A DNA stretch of 64,000 nucleotides from Bacteroidales bacterium (GCA_017428945.1 JAFRPW010000033.1:21192-85191), one strand, 5' to 3'; counted from the stretch's first letter, positions 54,430-63,881 are shown. Notes: generated by a model not told the origin, from the letters alone. Translations and numbers: made by a program.

Positions 54430-56901
54430 ATGAAAAGATATCTCGTCATACTGCTTATGATTGCTACCGCATTTGCGGCGGCAGCCCAGACCACAAGGGT
54501 CAGGGGCAAGGTGGTTGACGAGGCTACCGGAGAGCCCATTCCCTTTGTGAGCGTCTACTTCGACAACACCACGATAGGCATCTCCACGGACCTTGAGGGC
54601 AATTTCAGTCTGGAAACCCGCTCCAGCGACGCCAAAATCCTCACGGCGTCCATGATAGGATACTACACCCAGAGCATCGTGGTGCCGCAGGGATCGTTCT
54701 CAGAGGCCAACTTCCATCTCAAACAGGACATCAGCCAGCTACAGGCCGCCCTGGTAAAGCCGGACAACCGCTACATCAAGACTATCCTCAGGAAGATAGA
54801 CGCCGCGCGTTCCGGGCATAACCCCCACAATGCAGAGGACTGGAAGGCAGACCTTTACACCAAGATTGAGATGGATGCCACAAACCTGGAAGACCTGGTG
54901 AGCCTGGGAATAGTGGAGCGTCATCTCGGCTTTGTGAAGAACTACGCGGACACCTCCGTAGTTACCGGAAAGTCATATATTCCCTTCATGATTTCAGAGA
55001 CCCGCTCGGAACTCTATCATTCGAAGGAACGAGGCATGGACAGGGAGAAGATCCTGGCCAACAAGATCTCCGGTTTTGACGAGGAAAACACCCTGAGCCA
55101 GTTCACGGGCTCATATCTTCTGAACACAAACTTCTACGAGAACACCCTGGCCGTATTCAGCCTGGAGATTCCGAACCCCATAGCCTCATCGTCCCAGGTA
55201 TTCTACAACTACTTCCTGGTGGACAGCCTGCAGGTGGAAGGCCGTAAGACATACGTCCTGCGGTTCCATCCCAAGAAACTGGTCACCTCCCCCACTCTGG
55301 ACGGTGAAATGCTCATCGACGCAGAGGACTTCGGCATCCGCAGCGTCCACGCCTCCCTTTCCGGGGAATCTAACGTCAACTGGATAAGGCATATAAACGT
55401 AGAGATCCAGAACCACCGTCTGCCTTCCGGACGCTGGTTCAACAAGGAGGAGAAACTGTTCCTGGACTTCTCCGTAACCCTTAACGACAACGCCAAGATA
55501 GTCTCTTTCCTTGCAAACAGGACAAAGGTATTCGGAGATCCGGTCTTTGAGCATATAGAAGACCCCGATGTACTGGAAGCCAAGAACCATGTCATAGTGA
55601 AAGACCTTGTGGAAGGAGACAAGGAATATTGGGCCGATGCCCGCCCGTATCCGCTGTCGGAACGTGAACAGGGCATCTTCGAGATGGTGGACAGCATACA
55701 GGATACTCCCCTGTACAGATGGACATACATCATTACCCATGCCCTGTCTGCGCAGTACATTGAGCAGAAGCCCTGGAAGTTCGAGTTCGGACGCTGGGCC
55801 CGTACCATAATTTATAACGATACTGAAGGGCTGCGGCTCCAGCTGGGCGGCAGAACCACCAAGTATTTCTCCAAGAAGGTTCGTCTGGGAGGCTATTTGG
55901 GCTACGGATTCAAGGATCATGACTTTAAGTGGAATGGCCGCGTGGAGTACATGTTCAACCGGGAAGTTACCCGCAAACTTGACGTATGGGCAAAGAGAGA
56001 CTTCGAGCAGCTCTCCAGCGGCACGGGAGTATTCAGCGCCCAGAACATGTTCTCGTCCATATTTGCAAGGGACATGGGCACCATGCAGAGCATGGTCCGC
56101 ACCCTCGGAGTCCGCTACGAGCACGAGTTTGTACCCGATTTCTCAGTTGCCGCGGAATACCGCAACATGCGTATATGGGGCAATGCGAACGTTCCCCTGC
56201 AGCACCAGGACGGAACATTCGCAGAGAGTATCGGCATGGACGAACTGCGCCTTGGCCTCCGCTTCTCCCACGAAGAGAAGGTTACCAGGAACTACTTCAA
56301 GAAGACTCAGGTATATACCAAGTATCCGGTCACGAACCTCAATTTCCGCTATGGGTTCAACGCTTTTACGCATGACCTAAGCCCGTACCTGAGGACAGAT
56401 CTGGTAGTAGACTGGATGATTCCGTCCAATTTCCTTGGTTTCGGGAACCTCAAGGCCGGAGGCGGTATTATCTTCGGCAGTGTTCCCTACCCGCTTCTTA
56501 AACTCCACGAGGCCAACCAGACCTACTTCCACGACCGCTGGGCCTTCTCCTGCATGGACTACTACGAGTTCATAAGCGACCGCTGGCTCAACCTCTTCTA
56601 CGAGCACAATTTCAACGGTTTCTTCCTTGGAAAACTGCCTCTCATAAAGAAACTCGACCTTCGCGAAGTAGCCACCATCCGCTGCGCCTGGGGTACGCTG
56701 TCAGAGGCCAACTCCACCAATGCGCCCTTTGTGCTTCCCCACGCCAGCAGCACGCTTGAGACGCCTTATGTAGAGGCAGGTATCGGCATTTCCAATATCT
56801 TCCGCTTCTTCAGGGTGGACGGATTCTGGCGCCTCACACATCGCGACGGGCCGGCCAGCAAGAACTTCACTATCAATGTGGGAGTGGACGTGGACTTCTA
56901 G
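54430..56901 (+). CDS. DUF5686 outer-membrane protein with carboxypeptidase-regulatory domain
   Basis: An 823-residue protein with a signal peptide (ending AAAAQ). Residues about 22-105 are a carboxypeptidase-regulatory-like domain (VRGKVVDEATGEPIPFVSVYFDNTTIGISTDLEGNFSL). A long DUF5686 region follows and ends as a large C-terminal beta-barrel (final NVGVDVDF). This arrangement is frequent in Bacteroidota and of unknown function, although it looks like an outer-membrane receptor or enzyme lacking a TonB plug. It is the last gene of the lipid operon, and its TAG stop shares CTAG with the trmO stop. Confidence 0.85.
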   Translation: MKRYLVILLMIATAFAAAAQTTRVRGKVVDEATGEPIPFVSVYFDNTTIGISTDLEGNFSLETRSSDAKILTASMIGYYTQSIVVPQGSFSEANFHLKQDISQLQAALVKPDNRYIKTILRKIDAARSGHNPHNAEDWKADLYTKIEMDATNLEDLVSLGIVERHLGFVKNYADTSVVTGKSYIPFMISETRSELYHSKERGMDREKILANKISGFDEENTLSQFTGSYLLNTNFYENTLAVFSLEIPNPIASSSQVFYNYFLVDSLQVEGRKTYVLRFHPKKLVTSPTLDGEMLIDAEDFGIRSVHASLSGESNVNWIRHINVEIQNHRLPSGRWFNKEEKLFLDFSVTLNDNAKIVSFLANRTKVFGDPVFEHIEDPDVLEAKNHVIVKDLVEGDKEYWADARPYPLSEREQGIFEMVDSIQDTPLYRWTYIITHALSAQYIEQKPWKFEFGRWARTIIYNDTEGLRLQLGGRTTKYFSKKVRLGGYLGYGFKDHDFKWNGRVEYMFNREVTRKLDVWAKRDFEQLSSGTGVFSAQNMFSSIFARDMGTMQSMVRTLGVRYEHEFVPDFSVAAEYRNMRIWGNANVPLQHQDGTFAESIGMDELRLGLRFSHEEKVTRNYFKKTQVYTKYPVTNLNFRYGFNAFTHDLSPYLRTDLVVDWMIPSNFLGFGNLKAGGGIIFGSVPYPLLKLHEANQTYFHDRWAFSCMDYYEFISDRWLNLFYEHNFNGFFLGKLPLIKKLDLREVATIRCAWGTLSEANSTNAPFVLPHASSTLETPYVEAGIGISNIFRFFRVDGFWRLTHRDGPASKNFTINVGVDVDF

Positions 56902-57581
56902 TCCAGAGGCCTGAAGTCTATTACTGTAAGGACACCTTCCTTTACACGGAAAACCACATCGGCTCCTTCAAAGGTCATGGCGTATTCTTTTTCCGGACTC
57001 TCCTGGTATGCAGGCCGAGGGTCCAGCGCCAGTACCTCCTCCAGTGCCTTTCTGGTTTTGGCAGATATCCCCAGCCCCTCCGGGATTACAACCATAAGGC
57101 TTGGCCTGGGAGCGTCCTGGGCGAAACCGCACAAGGCATCCGGAAAACTGTCGGCATAGGCGATGTACGGCTTGATATCGTAGATTGGAGTACCGTCCGC
57201 CAGGTCTGCGCCCCTGACGACGAGTTCCATATCATCCACTTTCACAAGCTCTACACAGGACAGGCCAATAGGATTTGGACGGAAGGGAGAACGGGTGGCA
57301 AATACGCCCATGGAAGTGTTCCCTCCAAGGCGAGGAGGCCTCACAGTGGGCTGCCACTCCCCTTTTGCCGGCTTATTGGCGGAGAATCCCCAGATGAGCC
57401 AGATACGGCTGAAGCCTTCAAGCCCCCTCAGGGCTTCCCTTACCCTGTACTTTTCTGTGAAAACAATCCGGCCCTCCACTCCGGTGAGGGAGCTCTGCCG
57501 GGGAATGCCGAACTTGGAGCCGAAAGGCCCCCTGTAGTATGCCACAGGCTGGATTTGGATGCTATGAAAGGTATTTTCCAT
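56898..57581 (-). CDS. trmO: tRNA (adenine37-N6)-methyltransferase TrmO (TsaA family)
   Basis: A 227-residue protein with a YaeB-like fold (UPF0066). PVAYYRGPFGSKFGIPRQSSLTG is near the N terminus, then LEGFSRIWLIWGFS, VRPPRLGGNTSMGVFATRSPFRPNPIGLSCVELV and GTPIYDIKPYIAYADSF, all characteristic. It methylates t6A37 in tRNA-Thr using SAM. It overlaps the SEC-C gene upstream by 20 bases. Confidence 0.92.
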   Translation of the reverse strand: MENTFHSIQIQPVAYYRGPFGSKFGIPRQSSLTGVEGRIVFTEKYRVREALRGLEGFSRIWLIWGFSANKPAKGEWQPTVRPPRLGGNTSMGVFATRSPFRPNPIGLSCVELVKVDDMELVVRGADLADGTPIYDIKPYIAYADSFPDALCGFAQDAPRPSLMVVIPEGLGISAKTRKALEEVLALDPRPAYQESPEKEYAMTFEGADVVFRVKEGVLTVIDFRPLD

Positions 57582-58782
57582 GGCATCGGCAATAGCGAAG
57601 GCCGCTTCCGCAGGGGCAGGGATCGTCAGGGGCTACGTGAGGGATGGCGAAACCGACGGGAAAATCGGAAGTGAGCCCGCCGTAACCTTCACTGACAGTG
57701 GGCTCCGGCATGGTCCACCGGGGATACTCCTCTCCGGGAGCAGGATCGGAGATCCCCTCTTCCGGGGGCGCCTTCCAGGCATTGCGGTCACAAAGGCAAA
57801 CGCCGGCGTCCCGCGCACTGCGCCCCTGCAGGCACCATTTTGCAACGCTGTCAGCATATTCGCATACAGTCATGCACATTGCCTCCCACTCCCTGTCGCT
57901 GAAGGAATTGGCCCTGGGGGCATCGTAAATGGGGTCAAAGAGAGCCGGATTGGATGCCGCCGTATACTGAGCCTCTATCCATGTATCGTGCTCTGCCTTA
58001 ACCAGTTCGAAGCCGACGAATCCGGCCTTGCGGTAAACTGCGTCAAGCGCCTTGCCTTCCGGAGTGTCCATACCTACCGTGAAGTAAGGGGCACCGCTAC
58101 CCGCCTCTATGACAAGGGAACGAGGGAATGTCTTCAGGCGTTTTTCCTGTTTGAACTCTTCCATAAAGGAGAACATCTCCTCCGGATTCTCTATGCATGG
58201 GGAAACCATATTATCCCCCCAGGTGTCCTCGTAGCGGCAGAGCTTAATAAGAGGGCTGCGCTGGACAAAGTTCATGATGGGGTTGTCCCCCTTCCCAGAC
58301 TTGAGGGGCCAGTCGAACAGTAGGTCCAGGAACTTTTTAGTGGGGATGATGCCGTAGAGGTTCAGATAGCCAAGGGCTACTCTCTCGAGCTCGTACTGGC
58401 CGGTGAGTTCCACATCGCTGATCACCGAGTCTATCTCCGGAGAGACGATATCGTAAATCTCACGGCTTATCCAGACTTTATGGTAGTTGGAGTCGGAATC
58501 GTCGTATTCCACTATTCCGGACACCTCAACTATTGACGGATACGATGCAAAATCCTGATACTGTACTCTTTCCGGTCCGGCATGCACAAGGTCCCGGAGC
58601 AGATGGATGTCCCTTTCCATGAGGTGGGACAGCCATCTGCCGGGCTCTTTGCGTATGTATCTGGCCAGCTGGTCCACCATCTGGGACTTTTTGAGTCTGG
58701 GCGAAAGCTCGCTTCCCAAAACGTCCCCGATGTCAAGGAGTTCTCCTTTCTGGAACCGGTCAAGTACAGATAACAGATTCAT
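57562..58782 (-). CDS. SEC-C motif protein of unknown function
   Basis: A 406-residue soluble protein. The only clear motif is a C-terminal SEC-C zinc site, DPCPCGSGLRYCRCHGK, at the last 20 residues. The N-terminal 100 residues are helical (LSPRLKKSQMVDQLARYIRK), and the middle is acidic with no recognised enzyme motif. SEC-C domains occur in SecA and in stress-related proteins and bind zinc, ribosomes or other proteins. It follows gcvPB after 3 bases and is presumably expressed with the glycine cleavage genes. Confidence 0.7.
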   Translation of the reverse strand: MNLLSVLDRFQKGELLDIGDVLGSELSPRLKKSQMVDQLARYIRKEPGRWLSHLMERDIHLLRDLVHAGPERVQYQDFASYPSIVEVSGIVEYDDSDSNYHKVWISREIYDIVSPEIDSVISDVELTGQYELERVALGYLNLYGIIPTKKFLDLLFDWPLKSGKGDNPIMNFVQRSPLIKLCRYEDTWGDNMVSPCIENPEEMFSFMEEFKQEKRLKTFPRSLVIEAGSGAPYFTVGMDTPEGKALDAVYRKAGFVGFELVKAEHDTWIEAQYTAASNPALFDPIYDAPRANSFSDREWEAMCMTVCEYADSVAKWCLQGRSARDAGVCLCDRNAWKAPPEEGISDPAPGEEYPRWTMPEPTVSEGYGGLTSDFPVGFAIPHVAPDDPCPCGSGLRYCRCHGKYLS

Positions 58783-58785
58783 ACC

Positions 58786-60192
58786 TTACAGCGTATCCTG
58801 GTATTTAAGGATGGGATTGCGGGCAGCCGCGGTCTCATCCGGACGGGTGATGGGGGCGCAGTGAGGGGCCTCGTGGAGGATATTGGGATCCTTGGCGGCC
58901 TCCTGAGCTATTTTCCTCATCACTTCTATGAAGGCATCCAGAGTTTCCTTGGACTCCGTTTCCGTAGGCTCTATCATTATTGCCTGGTGGAAAAGGAGCG
59001 GGAAATAGATGGTGGGGGCATGGAAACCGTAGTCCAGCAGCCTCTTTGCAACGTCAAGCGTTGTGGCTCCCGGAACATCGTCATGCGCACCGTCGTTGAT
59101 GAGTCCGTCAAATACGAACTCGTGTTTGCAGACACCCTCTATGGGGAGCTTGTACACATCCTTGAGGCTTTCCTTGATATAGTTTGCGCTCAGGACGGAG
59201 TACTGACCAACTTTCCTGAGGTGCTGCTTTCCGAGGGAGAGAATGTATGCGTAGGCCCTAAGGATGACGCCGAAGTTTCCGTGGAAACCGGAAACACGGA
59301 TGTCAGGAAGGCAGTCTTCCAAACGCTTTGCCACACCTACTGGACCGCTGCCGGGGCCGCCTCCGCCGTGAGGGGTGGAGAAGGTCTTGTGCAGGTTCAG
59401 GTGCATGATGTCGAATCCCATGTCTCCCGGACGCACTACGCCCATCATGGGGTTCATGTTGGCGCCGTCATAGTAGAGCAGGCCTCCGGCATCGTGAACC
59501 AGCTTTGCGATGGTCTTGATCTGGGTTTCAAAGAGGCCCAGGGTGTTGGGGTTGGTCATCATGATACCGGCCACATCGGGACCAAGGAGAGGTTTCAGGG
59601 CCTCTACGTCAATTCTTCCGTTTTCCAGGGACTTAACCTGGACAACCTCCAGGCCGCAAACCGCAGCCGATGCGGGATTGGTACCGTGCGCGCTGTCCGG
59701 GACGATGACCTTGGTCCTGCCATAGTCCCCGCGGTTCATGTGGTACTGGCGCATAATCATTAGGCCGGTGAGCTCTCCGTGGGCGCCGGCGCAGGGATCG
59801 AAGGTAAAGGCATACATGCCGGTAATCTCTGCCAGAAGGCGGTTCATCTCCTGATAAACCTTGAGGGCGCCCTTGGTGAGGCCGGCGTGCATCAGGGGAT
59901 GCAGCCCGGCAAAACCGGGAAGGGAGGCCATCTCCTCGTTTATCTTGGGATTGTACTTCATGGTGCAGGAGCCAAGCGGATAGAAGCCGGTATCCACGCC
60001 GAAGTTCATCTGGGAGAGGTTGTTGTAGTGACGGACCACATCGGGCTCGCTTACGCTGGGAAGGAGCGGATCCTCCGCGCGGGAGAGCGCCTTGGGTACC
60101 TGAGGGCCCTTGGGGAACTTGTTTTCCGGAAGGGAATAGCCAACGCGGCCATCCTTTGAGAGTTCGAAGATGAGTTTGTCGTAGTATTTCAT
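58786..60192 (-). CDS. gcvPB: Glycine dehydrogenase (decarboxylating) subunit 2
   Basis: A 468-residue C-terminal half of split P-protein. The PLP lysine is in DIMHLNLHKTFSTPHGGGGPGSG. MNFGVDTGFYPLGSCTMKYNPK and YQEMNRLLAEITGM are typical of the two-subunit form. With GcvPA it decarboxylates glycine and passes the aminomethyl group to the lipoyl arm of GcvH. It begins 3 bases after gcvPA. Confidence 0.95.
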   Translation of the reverse strand: MKYYDKLIFELSKDGRVGYSLPENKFPKGPQVPKALSRAEDPLLPSVSEPDVVRHYNNLSQMNFGVDTGFYPLGSCTMKYNPKINEEMASLPGFAGLHPLMHAGLTKGALKVYQEMNRLLAEITGMYAFTFDPCAGAHGELTGLMIMRQYHMNRGDYGRTKVIVPDSAHGTNPASAAVCGLEVVQVKSLENGRIDVEALKPLLGPDVAGIMMTNPNTLGLFETQIKTIAKLVHDAGGLLYYDGANMNPMMGVVRPGDMGFDIMHLNLHKTFSTPHGGGGPGSGPVGVAKRLEDCLPDIRVSGFHGNFGVILRAYAYILSLGKQHLRKVGQYSVLSANYIKESLKDVYKLPIEGVCKHEFVFDGLINDGAHDDVPGATTLDVAKRLLDYGFHAPTIYFPLLFHQAIMIEPTETESKETLDAFIEVMRKIAQEAAKDPNILHEAPHCAPITRPDETAAARNPILKYQDTL

Positions 60193-60195
60193 ATC

Positions 60196-61524
60196 CTAGC
60201 CCTTCTTTATTACAGAAACAAGTTTGTCAACGTCTTCCCTGGTGCGTTTTTCCGTGACGCAGAAGCTCACGTAGCCTTCCTCGGTGTCAAGGGCGGCAAA
60301 GAAGCCTGCCTGCTCGAGGCGCTTCTGCATAAGGCCCGGAAATTCCTTGGGCCTGAGGACGAACTCCTTGAGGAAAGGCTTGCCGGGGAATACTTCCTCG
60401 AATTTGCCTGTCTTGAGGAGCTCATCGTACAGATAATGGGCGCCGTCAGAGCTTATGCGGTTCACCTCCCTGAGGCCTTCCGGTCCCATGAGTGAGAGGT
60501 AAATGGTGGCCCAGAGCGCCATCAGGGACTCGTTGGAGCATATGTTGGAGGTTGCTTTCTCCCTCTTGATATGCTGCTCGCGGGCCTGAAGGGTGAGCAC
60601 GAAGGCCCTGCGGCCTTCCTTGTCGGCCGTCTGGCCGACGATTCTGCCGGGCATCTTTCGCATGTAGTCCTTCTTCACGGCCATAAAGCCTACGTAAGGA
60701 CCGCCGTAGCTGAGCGGGAGACCCAGGGGCTGGCCGTCACCGACGGCAATGTCGGCACCCCACTCTGCCGGAGTTTTCACAACTGCAAGGGCTGAAGGGT
60801 CGCAGTACTGGACCATTACGGCCTTTGCTTGATGGATGGCATCGGCAAAGCCTTCCAGGTTCTCAATTATGCCGTAGCGGTTGATTGAAGGAAGGATTGC
60901 GCCGGCCACATCGTCCTTTGCAAGCTCTGCCCTGAGGGATTCAAGGGAGCTCTCCCCTTCCTTTGCCTCTATGTAGCCAAGGTCTGCCCCATGGAATCTG
61001 GCGTAGGTCTCAACCACTTTGAGAACGTGTGGAAGAAGGGTGCGGGAAAGGAGCACGCGGTTTTTCTTCTTGACGCTGGCGGTGCACATCATCATGGCCT
61101 CTGCGGCGGCGGTGGGGCCGTCGTACATGGAGGCGTTGGAGACGTCCATCCCGGTGAGGGCGCAGATCATGCTCTGGTACTCGAAGATGTAGCGGAGCGT
61201 GCCCTGCGAAATCTCGCACTGGTACGGGGTATATGCGGTTATGAACTCGCTGCGCTGGGTGAGATAAGGTATTACGGCGGGGGTGTAATGGTCGTATGCA
61301 CCCTGCCCCACAAATACCTTGAGCCGGCAGTTCATGGCCTCGAGAGAAGCGAAATAGTCGCGTATCTCCTGTTCCGAAAGCGCATCCGGAAGGGCATAGG
61401 CGCCCTTTTTCAGGAATTCGGAAGGGACGTCGCTGTAAAGGTCTTCCAGCTTCTGAACCCCGATGCGCTCCAGCATGGCCTTTACATCGGCCTCTGTATG
61501 CGGAATATAAGGGTTTCTGGTCAT
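60196..61524 (-). CDS. gcvPA: Glycine dehydrogenase (decarboxylating) subunit 1
   Basis: A 442-residue N-terminal half of split P-protein. It has the helical GCV-P N terminus (YIPHTEADVKAMLERIGV), YTPYQCEISQGTLRYIFEYQSMICALTGMDVSNASMYDG and GQPLGLPLSYGGPYVGFMA, standard for the subunit. It lacks the PLP lysine, which is in GcvPB. It begins 3 bases after gcvH. Confidence 0.95.
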   Translation of the reverse strand: MTRNPYIPHTEADVKAMLERIGVQKLEDLYSDVPSEFLKKGAYALPDALSEQEIRDYFASLEAMNCRLKVFVGQGAYDHYTPAVIPYLTQRSEFITAYTPYQCEISQGTLRYIFEYQSMICALTGMDVSNASMYDGPTAAAEAMMMCTASVKKKNRVLLSRTLLPHVLKVVETYARFHGADLGYIEAKEGESSLESLRAELAKDDVAGAILPSINRYGIIENLEGFADAIHQAKAVMVQYCDPSALAVVKTPAEWGADIAVGDGQPLGLPLSYGGPYVGFMAVKKDYMRKMPGRIVGQTADKEGRRAFVLTLQAREQHIKREKATSNICSNESLMALWATIYLSLMGPEGLREVNRISSDGAHYLYDELLKTGKFEEVFPGKPFLKEFVLRPKEFPGLMQKRLEQAGFFAALDTEEGYVSFCVTEKRTREDVDKLVSVIKKG

Positions 61525-61527
61525 TTC

Positions 61528-61908
61528 CTACTCGCCGATGAATTCTTTGTATGCAGCGGCATCCATAAGGGCGTCAAGCTCGGAGGCGTCGCTGATCTCT
61601 ACCTTGATAATCCAGTTGGCAAAGGCGTCCTCGTTCACTTTCTCGGGGGCGTCCTCCAGGTCTGAATTGACCTCAATGACAGTTCCGGAAACGGGGCTGA
61701 TAAGGTCTGATGATGCCTTAACGCTTTCCAGGGCGCCGAATTCCTCGCCGGCGCTTACCTCATCGTCAACATCGGGCATATCCACGTAGGTGATGTCGCC
61801 CATTTCCTTCTGAGCATAGTCTGATACGCCGACAAGGGCGATGTTTCCTTCTACTTTTACCCATTCATGGGACTCTGAATACTTGAGTCCTTCGAGAATC
61901 TTTGACAT
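61528..61908 (-). CDS. gcvH: Glycine cleavage system H protein
   Basis: A 126-residue lipoyl carrier. The lipoylated lysine is K64 in LESVKASSDL, with SHEWVKVEGNIALVGVSDYAQKEMGDITYVDMP in front. It shuttles the aminomethyl group between P, T and L proteins. It starts 6 bases after the GcvT fusion gene. Confidence 0.96.
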   Translation of the reverse strand: MSKILEGLKYSESHEWVKVEGNIALVGVSDYAQKEMGDITYVDMPDVDDEVSAGEEFGALESVKASSDLISPVSGTVIEVNSDLEDAPEKVNEDAFANWIIKVEISDASELDALMDAAAYKEFIGE

Positions 61909-61914
61909 AATGTG

Positions 61915-63672
61915 TTATTTTTTATAGTTGGTTTGATAAAATCTCTTCTTGACAACCTTGCCGGGGAACACTTTCTTGCGGATGCGGATCCAGAGAGGAG
62001 TGTCCAGGGCGGCGAAATCCTTGTCTACAAGGGCAAAGCAGATGCTCTTGTCCAGGGAGATGGAGTGATAGCCGGTTGTGACTATGCCCACCTCTGTTCC
62101 GTCTTCCAGTTCCACGGGGTATCCGGCACGGGGAATTGCCTTGTCCTCGATCTCTATGCCCACAAGTTTGCGGACGATGTTTCCGGCCTTCTGGTCCAGG
62201 AGGGCCTCCTTGCCGATGAAGTCCTTGTCAAACTTGCAGAACATGCCAAGGCCCGCCATGACGGGGCTGATATCGGCGCTGAGCTCGTCTCCGTAAAGAG
62301 GGAGACCGGCCTCGAAGCGGAGGGTGTCACGGCAGCCAAGGCCGCAGGGCTCCACTCCGGCCGCCAGGAGGCGCTTCCAAAGCTCCACGGTATTGTCCAG
62401 GGTGGTATATAGTTCGAATCCGTCCTCTCCGGTGTAGCCGGTACGGCTCAGGATTAGGCGGCTTCCTTTATACTCAAGGTCACAGAAGGTGTAGAACGAA
62501 AGGTCTGCAGCTTCCTTCATGCCCAGTACTTCGATGACGGTTTTCTCTGCCTCAGGGCCCTGTACGGCTATCTGGCCCCATACCGGGGATTCATTGCGCA
62601 CGGTGCAGTCAAAGCCCTTTGCCTGCTCCTGGATCCATGCAAAGTCCTTGTCGATATTGGCCGCATTGATAACCAGGAGGAAATGGTCCGGCTGGAATTC
62701 CCTGTATACCAGGAGGTCGTCCACCGTGCCGCCGTCGGGGTAGCACATCATGCCGTAGAGGACCTTTCCGGGCTCGAAGCCGCGGATCTCGTTGGTGAAG
62801 ATCCAGTTCACGAACTTTTCTGCCTCAGGGCCTTCCACAAAGACCTCTCCCATATGGGAAACGTCGAACATGCCCACCTTCTGCCGCACTGCCAGATGCT
62901 CCTGGACGATGTTGCTGTACTGGATTGGCATCTCATAACCTGCAAAAGGGCTTATCTTGGCGCCAAGGGCCACGTGCTCGCCGTAGAGGCAGGTTCTTTT
63001 AAGATCTGTCGAAATAATTTCGCTCATAAGTTTCAGTAATTGTATGTTGGTTAGTTTGTTAATCCTTAAATCTTCCGGCGTGGCGCCCTTCGCCATACTC
63101 ATCTCCCCACAAATATCTACCGCTACTATCTCACCATCAACAGCGCGTAAAACGCGCTCTACGTCATTCCATGTAAATTCCCCCTGACTCCAATCCGTCC
63201 TGGCATATTCCTTAGACATTATATCCTTATCCAAAGAAACATACACCCTCTTCCCCTTCGCCCATCCCTCCGGCAACTCCTTCCTCTCCGGCCCAATCGT
63301 CATCACCTCCTCCAGCATCGGACACCTCTCCTGCAGCGTCTTCACCCATCCCCCGCAGCTCAGCACTCCCCCGAACTCCGGCTCCTGGTTGTCCGGATGG
63401 TTGTCCAGGAGAAGAAGGCTGAACGGCTCCTTCTCCCTCATGGCCAAAAGATACGTCATATAGTGGTAATCCCCACTGTCAATGAGCCGTATTTTTGGCA
63501 AAACCTCAGGCAACCTTGCCTCTATCTCACGCGCCGCATCCTGATCGCAATAACACACCGTTCCCTCTATATCCCTAAGGTTCAGGGAAATGGCCTCTGA
63601 ACCCAGTGATTCCACCAATCCCTGCTCCTCATACGCCCCACTCAAATTGCAAATCAAAACGCTGTTTTTCAT
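61915..63672 (-). CDS. gcvT: Arginase-family domain fused in frame to aminomethyltransferase GcvT
   Basis: One uninterrupted frame of 585 residues. Residues 1-215 form a ureohydrolase-like domain: LLLDNHPDNQ at 86-95 resembles the DxHxD metal site, YVSLDKDIMS at 144-153 the second Asp site, and VDICGEM closes the domain. From M216 (MSEIISTDLKRTCLYGEHVALGAKISPFAGYEMPIQY) the rest is a complete GcvT with the folate domain (GMFDVSHMGEV) and TGYTGEDGFELY. Without the N-terminal part, GcvT (61915-63027, 370 residues) has normal length. The N-terminal half uses many GGG, AGG and TTG codons, unlike its neighbours. The T protein moves the one-carbon unit to tetrahydrofolate. Confidence 0.84.
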   Translation of the reverse strand: MKNSVLICNLSGAYEEQGLVESLGSEAISLNLRDIEGTVCYCDQDAAREIEARLPEVLPKIRLIDSGDYHYMTYLLAMREKEPFSLLLLDNHPDNQEPEFGGVLSCGGWVKTLQERCPMLEEVMTIGPERKELPEGWAKGKRVYVSLDKDIMSKEYARTDWSQGEFTWNDVERVLRAVDGEIVAVDICGEMSMAKGATPEDLRINKLTNIQLLKLMSEIISTDLKRTCLYGEHVALGAKISPFAGYEMPIQYSNIVQEHLAVRQKVGMFDVSHMGEVFVEGPEAEKFVNWIFTNEIRGFEPGKVLYGMMCYPDGGTVDDLLVYREFQPDHFLLVINAANIDKDFAWIQEQAKGFDCTVRNESPVWGQIAVQGPEAEKTVIEVLGMKEAADLSFYTFCDLEYKGSRLILSRTGYTGEDGFELYTTLDNTVELWKRLLAAGVEPCGLGCRDTLRFEAGLPLYGDELSADISPVMAGLGMFCKFDKDFIGKEALLDQKAGNIVRKLVGIEIEDKAIPRAGYPVELEDGTEVGIVTTGYHSISLDKSICFALVDKDFAALDTPLWIRIRKKVFPGKVVKKRFYQTNYKK

Positions 63673-63676
63673 CTTT

Positions 63677-63684
63677 CAAATATA
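63677..63684 (-). promoter_or_regulatory. Near-leaderless promoter of the glycine cleavage operon
   Basis: TATATTTG with its G 5 bases before the ATG at 63672. CTTG lies about 20 bases upstream (63708 to 63705). The promoter is in front of the arginase-like part, so the whole fused frame should be transcribed. Confidence 0.6.
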
Positions 63685-63738
63685 GCGTTTTTTTGGGTCA
63701 CCTGCAAGAACAAAAGTGCCCCATCTTCAAGCCATTGT

Positions 63739-63787
63739 AAAACGGAATCTGCAATTTTTGCCTCAATTTATGAGGTTTTTCCGTTTT
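63739..63787. repeat. Inverted repeat in the right-hand intergenic region, possible terminator
   Basis: AAAACGGAA (63739-63747) pairs with TTCCGTTTT (63779-63787), with an inner CCTCA/TGAGG stem (63761-63775) followed by T residues. It lies between the gcv promoter and the next gene. Confidence 0.45.
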
Positions 63788-63831
63788 TCAAACCCTCTAA
63801 CCTCCTATACCTTAACACTTTATAAATTAAA

Positions 63832-63853
63832 CGTTTCATTTGGTGTTGAAACG
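63832..63853. promoter_or_regulatory. Small dyad upstream of the right-edge gene, possible operator
   Basis: CGTTTCA (63832-63838) and TGAAACG (63847-63853), a 7-bp dyad with an 8-base spacer, about 50 bases upstream of a promoter box. Binding protein unknown. Confidence 0.3.
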
Positions 63854-63881
63854 GATAAGGTAAGCGTCTCCGCGATTACGT

